DNA of 64,000 nt from the NCBI GenBank assembly GCA_013399875.1, contig VXAZ01004553.1, positions 248,001 to 312,000 on the forward strand, written 5' to 3'. This DNA is from Gymnorhina tibicen (Eukaryota; Chordata; Aves; Passeriformes; Artamidae). Position numbers and translations under genes: made by a program. The notes beneath the pieces were generated by a model that worked only from the letters and a program-made list of their open reading frames with translations, did no database searches and was not told the origin of the DNA. Shown one piece after another: positions 23,001 to 35,000 of the stretch; within the stretch, counting starts at the first letter, position 1; each line of letters begins with the position of its first letter.

Positions 23001-26000
23001 GTCAAAACATCGAATCCCGACTGCAGGTTGGGACAACTGATTCCTGGAGGGTTTCATTCTTCCTCCCTATTCCCCAAACAAGGCCCAAAACAAGGAGTTG
23101 ATCGTTTGTCTGCTTTTCCATAGCTGTGGAGCAGGGGTGGAGCTGCCTGCCCTCGGGGCAGGGCAGTTGTGGCAGGGTCCCTTTGCACTGCCAGCAGCGG
23201 TACGGATCATTTCTCATCCCCTCTGAGGGCCCTGCTAGGGGGTCTCCACCTGGTCAGCCACTTGTGTTTGGTGTGTGGGGACCCCCAGCCTGGGCAGATC
23301 AGCAGTTCTTGGAGTTGTTTTCTGGACCAGCCTCCCCACAAATACTTTGTTCTAGACCACCAGTACCTTGAGTGTGCTATGGGCCAAAGAAAAAAGGTAG
23401 ATATGATTTTAAAATCTGTTGTTTCCTGGCTTTGTTTGTGCTTTTCATCTGCCTTCAGGGATGTTCTCTGGGTTTGTGTGAGTTTTCATACTTTGGTTGA
23501 CTTGGCAAGGTTCACTCCCCCTTTCTTCTTATGTGGGGCTCCCATTTGGTCTGACTCACTTTAGCCAAGAAATCCCACGGGATCTCCTTAAAAATGAATT
23601 CCCCTCACATGACTTAAAACCACCTAAAGAGGAGGAGAGAGGAGAAATTTGAATGCTTCTGGTTGTTTGTGGCCCAGCAGCACTGACTTGATGGGGAGAC
23701 GGCTGCAGCTGCCTTGGTTGGGGGTTTTCAGCGGAGCATCTTTGACCATTTTTGTTCATGCTGGACAGAGGCACGTGGGGAGCAGCGGCTCCTTGAGGAA
23801 AGCCGATCAAAGCCAGCTGCCCTGAGCCAGCTGGTGTCCGAGCCGCTTGGCACGGCGCTCCTGGTGGGGAGGGGAGTGGTTTTTGGCAGAGTCCAGGCTT
23901 TGTGCCGTTGTGGGCAGCACGCGCTTTGCCTGAGGTGGGGAGGAAACGCCTGACCCGGTCCAGCTGCCCCGGCAGGAGCTTGGCTCTGCCCAAAGCTGGC
24001 TGGGTCCCAAGCCCTTGTCACCTCCTTGCCAGGTCACAGCAGTGTGGTTTGCCCGGCGCTGGCTCGGCAGATGACTCAGGAGCAGCAGCAGCAGCCCGCA
24101 CGGAGCCAGGCTGCCCTGCCAAGCAGGACTCGCGGCAGGAGCAGCATCTCCCGCTCGTGTCTGGTGCTGGCCCTGCCGCTGGCGGTGGGGGCACTCGGAT
24201 GCTGGAGCGATCAGCGCCTTACAAATGGTAATCGGAGAAGGTGTCAGAGCCGTGTGCCAAGCCCCGGGTGGGTAGATGCTAAGCCCCTTGGAAAGGGCCG
24301 CTCCTTTGTCACGGCTGCTGTGGCTGCTTCTGGGCACGTTTCTGAAGGGGACCGTGCCAGGGGCTCCCGTGGGATCGCGGTGTTTTCATCAGCTGAGCAG
24401 AACCCAGTGTAATTGCACGTCCCGGCCTGGCGTGACAGCGATCTGACAGCGATCAGTGCTCCTCTGTGCAGCTGAATGGGCACGGCGTGTGCGAGACCCC
24501 GGCGTGGAACGGGGCACCTCTCCCTCCCTGAGCCGGGCTGGTGCGATGGCAGAGCCTCTGGGACCAGGAGGAGGGATGCAGTGATGCATTAGTCTGGTTT
24601 GCATTAGCAGAGGGAGCTTGCCTGCTGGTGGACGGCCTTTAGCAGTTTGTTAGTCACGGAGGGGCAGTAAACAGCTCTGAGGTCTGAGCTTTCAAAAATC
24701 TGTGCTGGAGATTTTTGGCAGAGCAGTCTAGGAGAGCTGGTGCAAGACTGTGAGGCAGTGTCAGTCCTGGATTTGGGTCTGTGCAGCTCAATACCCCCTG
24801 CAAACCCTCCCTCGGTCCCGACAGGGACGGGCAGTGACAGCCTGAGGTGTGGGGAGGGGTTCATGGCACAGGGAGGGGTCCCTATGGCTGTGCTTCTCCT
24901 GCTTGGCTTGAGCCAAAACAGCACAGCTGCCTGAGAACCGTGGGGGAGACCTGCCCTGTGTATCCACGGGTAAAAACTGACTTAAACTCACTCCAGGAGT
25001 GAGTAATTGCTTCCAAAATTATTGCAAGCTTTCAGGGCTGTAAGAATACTCAGGTAGCTCATGTCTGTAACAGGCAGCACAATACAGACAAGAAAGATCT
25101 CTCCATGGCTGTGCTGGACTGTCAGCTCTGCCCTCGTACCCAAGCAAGAAAGGCAAACCAAAGCATTAGCAAAACCTGTTGAGATCCCAGAGTCCCCGAT
25201 CCCACATCCCAGGAGATTTCTCCATTCTTGTTTCTGGGCGTTGGGATGACTTTGGCTTTCCCCACTGTGGGAAGTAAGATTTCACTGTCACGTTCCTGCC
25301 TTGGACACAGAGCCTTTGCAGGACAGCGATGCTGCATGAAGGCCTTGCTGGATGCTGAAATGCGTCCAGACCACTGAGGCTGCTGTTACAAAAAGTTATT
25401 TAAAGAAGAAAAAGGTAAAAATGCTATTTAGGTTATGGTGGATTATCACTCTGTAAGCATGTGAATTTTACAAGCCTGTCATTGAGAGAATCAGGGTTGC
25501 ACTGAACTTTGATCAAGTAGAGGAGCTGTGTTGAATTTGCCTGCTTTTGGTTAGCATGACAATGCCTCGAGCCCCTGAGCTTCTTGAAGGGCTCAGCCAG
25601 GGAGAGCATCTCCAGAGAGATTAAGGGAAAGGTCTTTCATAATGTCTTTGTCCCTCCCTGCTGCATCTCTGACTCACTCAAGGCCTCGTGCAGACATTGC
25701 TGTCTAAATGCAAAGGTGAGCTGGCAGAATATTGAATTTAAACACTTGGCATGACACTTAATGGAGAGAAAAACTATGTTTTACTGGAAAGGGGTTTGTA
25801 TCTGTACCTGTTATTTGGGTTTGCAGGGGCTCTTAGGCCAAGCCCATGGATTGTAGTGAGTTTTGACTGGCCCTGACCTCTGGATGAGAGCCAACCCAGA
25901 TACAAGCCCTGCAAGCCAAAGCCTTAGGAATACTTCCCAGTTACCACAGGGTTTAGCTAAATCCTTGCCCTGTAAGGAAAACAGTTGTTTCTCTGCCCAT

Positions 26001-29000
26001 GTGAGGAGGATGAGGTGAGTTTTGAAATACAGACAAAGGAGAAACTGTTTTTATCCACATTTTTTCATTGTGTTTGAGTGGGAGGGCCAGATGAATATGT
26101 GATTGTTCTGTCCAAATCACTGGCTGTATTGCTGCTTTTTAAGTAGCTGAAGGCAGCTAAGCTTCACTGCTTGCATTAAAAAAAAAAATTAAAAACCCCA
26201 ACCACCAAACAAACAAACAAACAAAAACCCCCACAAACCCTAAAGGCATGTTATTTGCTCTCACTGCAAGTCAGTCAAAGACTGGGGCAGGTTTATGGAT
26301 GAGAAGGATCGTATGTGGGTGACAGTGGAGTAAGAGGAAGTTAACAGCTGAAGGAATGGAAAACATAAATTCCCTTAACCCTCTCAGCCCTTTGGACAGC
26401 AAGTTGGAGCTGTGTAAGTGTAGACCCTAAAGCGGCAGGAACACCCCGAGTTGTGGTGGCTGCAGGACCTGCGGCTCCTGGCCAAGCAGAGCCGAGGGCT
26501 GCCCTCAGCCCCGCGCGGGACAGCCCCGAAGCACAGGCAGGATTTGGGAATTAGCACATTGGCTGCTTGGCTGGCTCAGGGAACTTCAGCAGCCAGAAAG
26601 CGCGCGTCAGTGGTTGTCGGGAAGTTTCCCCTTTACCCGGCTGCCGAGGGACAGCCGTGGCCTGTGGTGCCTGTCCCTGCGGCCGTGCTCGTGGGACAGA
26701 CCTGCTCTGGCTGTGACGCGATGCTAACGCCTTCCCGTGCGTGCCTTGTCCGTGCTCCTCCAACCCCCTTCCGTGGGTAAATCGAGTGTTCTGGCAAAGG
26801 ATTAGCAGGGACTCCTGTCCAAATCGTGCTGTGGAGCAGGCAGTTTCCCTGCTGGAAGTCTTTAGCATGCTGAGGCACAGGGAATGGGAAACGTGAGGTG
26901 AGCACGATGGAAATGAAGTCAGACCTTCCGCAAATGCTATTTTGAGGGACTGCTTCCTGAGGGCTGGGGTTCCTCTGATAACGCCCTGTGCTGCAGAGGT
27001 CATTGGCATGGCACCAGTGTGCACAGGCAGGAAAGGGGCTGTGCCTTCTCCATCCTGCACACGGGATACCTCTTTAGCTTTTACTTTTTATAAAGTTCAG
27101 TCCCTCTGACTCAGTCTCTTGGCCTCCAATAGAAAATCTCCTGTCCTGGGGAGGAAATGATTAGGGCACTGGAGCATTTCTCTTATGAGGACAGGCTGAG
27201 AGGTTTGGGCTTTGAGGACAGACAGCTCAGAGGGGACCTCATCAAAGTCTCTAAGTATCTGAAGGGAGGGTGAAAAGAGGGCAGAGGCAGGCTCTGCCGG
27301 TGCTGCTGAGCAATGGGACAAGAGGCAATGGACAGAAATTGGTGCACAGGAAGTTCCACCTGAGCATGAGGAGGAACTTTACTGCACGGTGGCTGTGCAG
27401 AGGAACATGTTGCCCAGAGAGAGTGTGGAGTCTCCCTCGCTGGAAATAACTTGAGAGCTGTCAAGTACAGCCAGGCACAGACTTAGGAAAGGACTCAAGC
27501 AGTAGCAGCCTGGGGTCCTTCACTAGCAGTAGTCTGAGATCCTAGCAGTCTCAGCCTGCAGCATGATGGGAATCAGGGCACTGAGGTTTAGAGCCTGGTT
27601 TCCACCCTGAAGTCAGAATTCCAGAAAATCAGGGTCCTCCCGCTCAGCCTTGCTGTGCTGACGCCTCACTGAGTTCCTTGCTGGTGCTGCAGGGATGGGT
27701 GGCTGTTCAGGATTCAGGGAGAGCTGCGAGGCTGGAACTTTCTGAATGTCCTGCTTCTAATTTAGCCTGGCATCTGTTCAGGAGTATAAACGTGTGCCTC
27801 ACCTTCATGTAAGTACTCAGCCTTTGGGCTGATTCAGCAGAAATTAGTTCACATAGCCCTTCTTATCTAACTGTGCAAAATAAGAGCTTTAAAGAAGCCC
27901 CAGGTTTCTTTTTGCATGCTTTGTTTGTATCAGAACATAACTTCTTCTTTTTGATACCCCTCGAATGCGAGCGGCAGCACTGGCCCACGGCAGAGGCACA
28001 GTGGTGGCCGGCTGGATGTGTTTGCATTGCTGTGGGGGAGCAGGTAATGATTGCCAGGTGGGATCCAGGCCTGTGGAGCTCCAGGCTTTTGTTTGAATTG
28101 GCCACACTCTTCCCCCACGGTGCTTACAGGAGGCCAGCAGCAGCACATCCCTGCCCTGTTGTCCTCAGGGATTGAAAACTCCGCTGCTTTTTAGGAGGGA
28201 CCAGTTGTATGGTGTAACATCCCCAGAACCTACAAAAACCCGCGGTGATAGGGCATCTGGGACATCTCTGCTTTCTGTTTGAGCCTGTTAGCCGTGATGA
28301 GGGACAGAGGTGCTAACTTTAACCTTTCCAAATGCCCTGCAGAATGTGTGAGTCGGTGTTGGAGTTAACGTGCACATGTGGGTGTCCCACGCACCGAAAC
28401 ACCAAGATGGTCCAGTCTCTGGTTTTGTGGAGCTGAGTGCAACGTAATTTATTCAATTTATATGTCACAGTACAAATACTGATAAAATATGCTAGTAAGG
28501 AGTGGGTTTGCTTTCAAATCCTGGGGTGGTTTGGGTGCGAAGGGACCTGCAAAGGACCGGTCCAATCTCCCTGCCATGGGCAGGGATGCTGCTGCAGGAT
28601 GCTGATCTTAATCCTGGTTGGTATCACTGTGGATGTAAACTTACCTTGCTCAGAAAGGACTTGGCTGTCTAACAGATTCCTGAGAGGGTCAGCTTCTGGG
28701 TGCAGAGTTCAAGAAGGGGAGAGATTGTGATGCCAGAAAGAAATTTAAAAAACCAGAAGAACACAATAGGAAAAAAGCAAGCGCCGAAATTTACCTCTTC
28801 AGAGAGGCAATGGTGCCATCCATCACTGTCATCTGGTGTCCTGGATGACACCCTGAGGCCCTTCACCAGCTCTGACTGTTACATGTCCCTTATGATTGGA
28901 AACTGGATGTGTAGCAAGCTATTGCAGAGGGATGTGTTGACTGGAAATGTGATCACGTTCAGGAGCCACGCTGGGAATCACTGTAGGTAGTCTGTCTGTC

Positions 29001-32000
29001 TGTCTGTCTGTCTGTGGGTTTTGATGGTCTCCAGCTGTGTGTCTGTTAGTCATAAACATGTTTTCTCCTCTTTCCTGTTAGCGTGGCAGGGAAAGCATTA
29101 GTGCGTGGGGTGGGAAGGGAACAAGGGTGCAAGCAAATAGCAAAACTGATTTCCTTTAGCAGCCACTTGAAGTGACCGTGGGCAGTGCTTATTGCCAGCA
29201 TGGGTACAGAATTTACAGAAAGAGCTGGCAAACTATTATTTGGGTTTGTTTGCTCTGATTTTCATGTTTTTCTCTTTTAAGGAGAAAGTTGAATTGAAGG
29301 ATTTGGGTTTTACAAATTGGCTCACAATGCTGGTTTCTACTTAGCTGCTGGAGCCCACAGCATCTTTGGGTGGGTGGCCTGGCTGGGCCAAAGTAGAACT
29401 GAGACATAAAAATCAGAGAGGTATGAATTTCTTCCCATCTCCCAGAGGATGTGAAACCTCTGCAGTCAGGAAGCACGTGGCTGCTGTGGTGCTGTTGAGC
29501 TGGATGTAGGGCCTGAGCACGTTCAAGGTAAAAGCTCTTGCAAGGAGAAGGATGGGGTGAGTGCACTCCTGCAATAAATGGAGGTGCTGCAAGTTGAATA
29601 GGAGTTTAATTGATGTTAACTAGATGGTTTGCTCCAGTAGATGAGAAAGTAAGCCATGTGCCAAGTTTGATTTTTTTCCCCCCACTCATACAGGTGTAAA
29701 TTAGAAGCACCAGTGTTGAATTGGATGCAGTAAAAGCACCACGCATGGGTAGTGAACCAACAGAGGCACTCTCCTGGAGCTTGTCATTTGTCCCTTCTGC
29801 ACCAAGACCCAGGGAAGCTTTGCAGCTGATATGTTTGTGTTTGCTTGGGTGGTTGACTGTGGGTAGATGAGGTTGCTCAGAGATTAAGGATTTCACAGGG
29901 AGAGATGAACTCCTGTCTCAGTCACCTGGAGTGAGTGCAGAAACGTGGGTTTGTTCTTTATTCCCCCTGTCTGAATGTGAAGTTCAGGGATAGTGCTGTT
30001 TAACTGCTGGGATGCTGCTTCTTTTCACAAATCAGGGTCTGTATTTGCTGTACACAGTCAAAAATAACCTGAAGGGTCTGTGTTTATTTTGCTCGCTCCC
30101 GCTGTCCTAAACCGACCTAAACTTTCAGTATGAGGCTGAAGGTTCAGCCACCCAAGCAAGGTTGGTTCATCTGCCCCTTGCCACACACACAGGTCCATAA
30201 GGGGCTGGAAAAGAGCCCATAAATCCCTACTTGTGTGGCTGGCACGTGTGGCACTGCTGCCACTAGGCCGATGTCCATCCCACCGAGCAGCGTGAGGACC
30301 CGCAGCTGCGGAAGCTGAGGCTGCTCCTGAAGTGTTCTTCTCTCTGGATCCAAGCTGAGGAGCTCTGACAGGGCTGTCCTGGGCTGGAGGGATGTTTTTG
30401 CTATGCCAGGCTGTCGGCGCACCCACCTTGCCTGCGCCTCTGGGGACAGCACAGGACCCCACGCAGGAACCACCAGCCAAGGACCACTCCAGTGCAGGGG
30501 TGAGGTCCCCCGTGGACTCCCTCCTCCCCTAACACCCTGCTGTCGCCTTTGTGCCTTCCCAGGCTGCTGCCTGCCCGTGGCTCACGAGCCCACCTCCCCC
30601 AAGAAGGCGAAGAGCATCCCCAAACACCACGACCTGGAGAGCTGGTTCTCACCCCCTTCCCCCGAGTGGGCCATCGTGAGGGTCATTCCCGAGGAGGAGA
30701 TGGCTGAGCACAACCTCCTCGCCGTTCGAGTCATGGTCACCAGTGATGCTAGCAGGTACTTTAAAATACAAGTAAGCTTATAAGAGCAGTTTGGTTTTCT
30801 CTGGAATGCCAAAGAAAATCATAACAAAATATAGTATTGGATGTATGTACAACTGGGGGGGGTGGGGAAAAAGAACCAAACAAAAAAACGCCCACAAATG
30901 CTCAGGATAACAATTGCTCTTAACCACAGCCATAAATCCCCCCAGGCACATGAATCACTTTGCAGGAAATCTTCAGACATTCACATCCCACACCGGGGCC
31001 TGAATCAGAGGGATAAACATTGCTGTGATCAGCTTGGGTTCAGCTCCTGGAACCGACAGTTTTTGGTACACAGGGATTTGGGCAGTGGGCGTGTTGTGGC
31101 CAAAGCTGCATCCTGTGACGTGGCCACCTCCCACCTTGGGCACCATCCTGCAGCTCCCCACCCTGGGCCTCTCCTGGGATTTGAGAGCCTGCCCATCCCT
31201 AAGAAATCTGAAATTTGATGAACCTTGGGGAGCTGTCAGAGGAAGCCCAATTTCTACATACACATTAGAATATAATTGCTTTCGGGCAGGATTCTGTGGC
31301 AGTTTGTTCCATCTAAAGATTAGATTGGTATCCCCTGGGTAAAGCAGTTTTCCTTACTGAGAACTAAAACTTAAGAGGGGGAGTGGAAAAAAAGAAAAGA
31401 AAAAAAGGCAAAACCAAGACCAGCTGTTGCAAGCACTGCTGCTCTGTGGGGAAGCTCGTTCTGATTCCTGACACCCTCTAAACACCTGTTTGTGGTGCTG
31501 TGCTTAGCTTTTGGAGAGCAACCTGGCTCTGAGAAATGCAGCTCTCTGCTGTTCCCTGAGGTGGTTTGAAACAGGATTTGTGCTCTGTGCGTGGGCCTGG
31601 GTGCTCTTACAGGGAAGGATGAACCTATCCACGGGGAAATGGAGAACACAGGGAAGGGTTTCCTACCTGTTCAGCAGCTCCCCTGCAGAGCATGTGCTTG
31701 CATCCCCTGCTAACTCCCTCCGGCTCGTGGTGCCCTGGTGGCGTCCAGGCAGCGATGAGAGCCGGCTAATCCCCTGATCTGAGGGATCAGCTCCTTTCCC
31801 TGCGGCTGGACAGCAGGGCCCCTGGCTCCCTGCCAGCAGGACGTGGCACAAGGGGTGACAGCACATCTGTCACCGGCACAGCGGGTGCCAGTGGCTCCGA
31901 GGCCAACCTCCTGCCATGCCCTCTGCCTCCGGCTGCTCCGGCAGGACAGCCCCTGCCTGGAAAGGGGGACAAGAGAAACAGCAAGGGACAAGTGGCACTG

Positions 32001-35000
32001 CTGAGCTGGCTGCAGGGAACTTGGTGGGACTGGAAAAATGACCAGCTCGGTGACACAGCTCTGCAGTTCAGGCTTTAGGTGCTGTGAATAATGACCCCCG
32101 TTCCAGCAGAGATGAGAGGAGAAACCTCATGCTATAGCGCTTACCTCCTTGCTGGCCAAGGAAAATACACATTTTGCTCTTTAAAACAGAAAGATATCAA
32201 TCAATGTTAATGGCAGGGCTTTTTCTTTTCCTTTGGTGTGGCGCTCTGCCCAATCTCAGTGTGGTATCTCTCCATCCACACAGGGTCTCGGCTATCAAAG
32301 CCTTCATATATTTATATTTTTACATATATATATATATCTGTATCTATCTGTATGGTTGACACTGCTTGAAAGTCAGCTTAAAAAGTATGTTTTAGCATGA
32401 AATTCGAGGCCGCTCTGATGCAGCCTGCCAAGAGAGCAGCACACCTGGAGAGGTGCTCCCTTCCCTGCTGTCTTGGCTGCCCCGGCCTCCCAGTACTGCT
32501 GGTGTGAGCTGGGTGAAGCTGGGACACAGGACTGGTGGGTGCTACCCAAAACATGGCTTTATAAGGTCTGCAGCCTCTCCTTTACCTCTTCTTCCTCCCG
32601 GGCTGTGCCCTGGGCTGTCACAACAAAACTTTGCTTTCTGCTGTATAAACACGAAGCAGCGTTCTCCTGCCACGCCAACAGGACTGCTCGTGCTGTGAGC
32701 TCCTCTTTTTTTGAGGCACAGCTATTAATCATCACAGTAAATCTAAGAATTAGGTTGGCAGTATTGTTTGCATTCAAAAGAGGCTGAGTGGGATCCTGCT
32801 GCACTCTTTCATGGCAGTGGGAATGCGGTCACTTCAGAAGGGCTGACGGTGTCTGTTCCCTACAGTCTGGACTTCAGAGATGAAAGCAATGGCCTGATTA
32901 TTAGAAAAAGGGCTAATAATCACCTCAAACAGTTGTTCTGCCCTGAGGCAAGGTCATGATGTGCATGTCATCCACACGTGTGTTTGTGTGGTGTATTTTT
33001 AATTACATTTACACAAGGGGATGCCACAATCTGCCTCTGTGATCAGCTCAGGTGCCTCCCTGTGTTGCTCAGTGTTACATGGGCTGGCTCAGTGGCTCCT
33101 GCGAATGAGGAGAGTTTGTTTCCTTGTTTCCTGCAGACACCTTTTGAAGCACATTTGAAGGCTGCTTAGGTAGCTTCACTCAATCCTCTCTCTCTAGACT
33201 ACTCCTTACAATTTTCTCCAGCTTCTGGACTCAGCCTTGCTTGCTGGGCCCATGGCTCTCCTCTTGCCTCTCCTCCAGGCTCCTTTCTCCTGTCTTTTTC
33301 AAAAATCTGCAGGAAAAATGTGAAAAGTGTAGAGTTTTGACCCTTGTGCCTTGTTTCCAGGCCAATTACAGCATTGCAAAGGCTGTTACCCTTACTTCAT
33401 CCTGCTGTACAGCCTTGGGGGCAGAAGGGCCTGGCCTTGCTAACCAGGCAGTGAAGGGTTTCACCCCCAGTCCTTCTCAGCAGCACTTGGATTCCAGGTG
33501 CTGAACATAGTGGCTGTGGGTGCAAATCCAGAGTCTGATGGGAATGGAGATAGCTCAACTGTGTAGCACCTACAGCAAATTACAGTCCTGTAATAACGGT
33601 GGTGACAGCAGGAAAATGGGGACATCAGCTCTGGGTGCCAAACACTCATTCCTCTGAAACACCCACACTGCTGTCAGTGCTGCTTGTTGCACCTCCTGGA
33701 ATGCCCCACTTCCATCTTGCCCTTTTTCCCTGTAGCTCTGAGCTGGAGTCTGACTTCAACGGTGACTCCTCGAACTCTGAGGTGAGCGAAGGACAGACCT
33801 CGCTGCTGGAGTCCCCCGCCTGCTCCAGCCCCATCCAGAGGTGGGCATCGCTCATCAGGAGCCCAGTGGTGCCAGAGGAAAGCTCCAAAACATCCAAAGT
33901 GGCTGATGGTAAGCAGTATCCTGACCTGGGGGTGCTCCAGCAGCCTCTCCTGCTGTACTGGGCAGGCAGGACTGGGGGAGATGTTTCAAAGCCGAGGCTG
34001 TTCCCTGCAGTGTGGTCAGGTTGTCCTTTTGGGGGGTTTCTGCCTTTTTGGTGCTGTAGCTGAAGCACCATTTCCGTGGTGCAGGGTTACCTGGAGGAGT
34101 TGTGCCTCGCGCTTGGCTTGCTGGGGTGGGATGAATGCGTTCCCACTGGTAAAGTGTTAGGATGTTATTAAGTGCAATATCTGCAGCACTGCCTAGGCAA
34201 GGGTGACGCTGGGAATCACTGGAGAGCTCTGCTTGGGAAAGTTTGTGTCTCTGCAGGTAGCTGCTTACGGTTTTTGTATCCAGCAAAAGCACAAGGAGGA
34301 AAGGATGTAGCTAGAAGGAGGTGGGGAGAGGTCTGGGAACAATCTGCCTTCAAATGGAAACTTTTCTGGAGCTGGTCAGAAGTAAAAGACGTGCTGTAAA
34401 CAGCCAAAGAAATTGTTCTGCAGGAAATAAAGGGCCACCAGCACTCATTTCTTCCCATCTCCCGCCACCCCCCAAAGCCATATATGCATTTTTAATCCAA
34501 GCAGAAAAGAGGGGATTTCATGCAGCAATTTAAATCAACTCTCAAATAACGGAGCTCTTCTTTAAGGCAAAAGGACAGCAGCGGACCCCAAAATGTGCCC
34601 AGCAGCGTGTGACTCCAAGTAGCCACTAAAGGATTTTATCCTTTTTCTTCCCCAGTTTCACGCTGTCCCCCGTCCCTGGCTGCTAAGGTCGTTTTCGTGC
34701 CACCATCCCCTGTGTGAGTTTGGGCTAAGTGCGAGGGTTCCTGAGCTCCGCACTGGGAGCTGCTCCCGGCATCCCGCAGCGGGTGCGCGCTGCCCTCTCC
34801 CGGCTGGAGGCTGCTTGGAACGCTGACCCCCTGCCGCCGGGGATTTGGGGTTCTGTTCCTCCAGTTTTCTTCTTTCCCCAGCTCCATTTTCACCCTCTGG
34901 CTTTTGCTGCATTAGCTGACCCTGTGTCCGTTCTGTTTCTGCTCAGCACTCCAGAGAGCCAACAGCTTTCAGTCCACGGCATTAAATAAGTATCAGAATT

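Larger units (their letters stand above)
14706..30562 (+). other. Long MICAL2 intron between switch exon and MICALCL part
   Basis: About 16 kb without a supportable exon; it belongs to the 16.8-kb intron 13733-30562 of the long isoform. The first part (to about 18.9 kb) is AT-rich and could extend the short-isoform 3' UTR. From about 22 to 28 kb the sequence is GC-richer, with long chance open frames, a CpG-dense patch near 24.1 kb and a CR1 fragment at about 27.2 kb. Microsatellites lie at 21083, 26206 and 28991. Confidence 0.65.

Noticed and set aside
23807..24337. 176-codon minus-strand frame.
   Set aside because: It coincides with the CpG-dense patch and has open frames on both strands. 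The translation is Ala/Pro/Ser/Gln-rich with no recognisable motif.
26551..27060. 169-codon minus-strand frame.
   Set aside because: GC-rich intronic sequence, no homology recognised, and an overlapping frame on the same strand is equally open.
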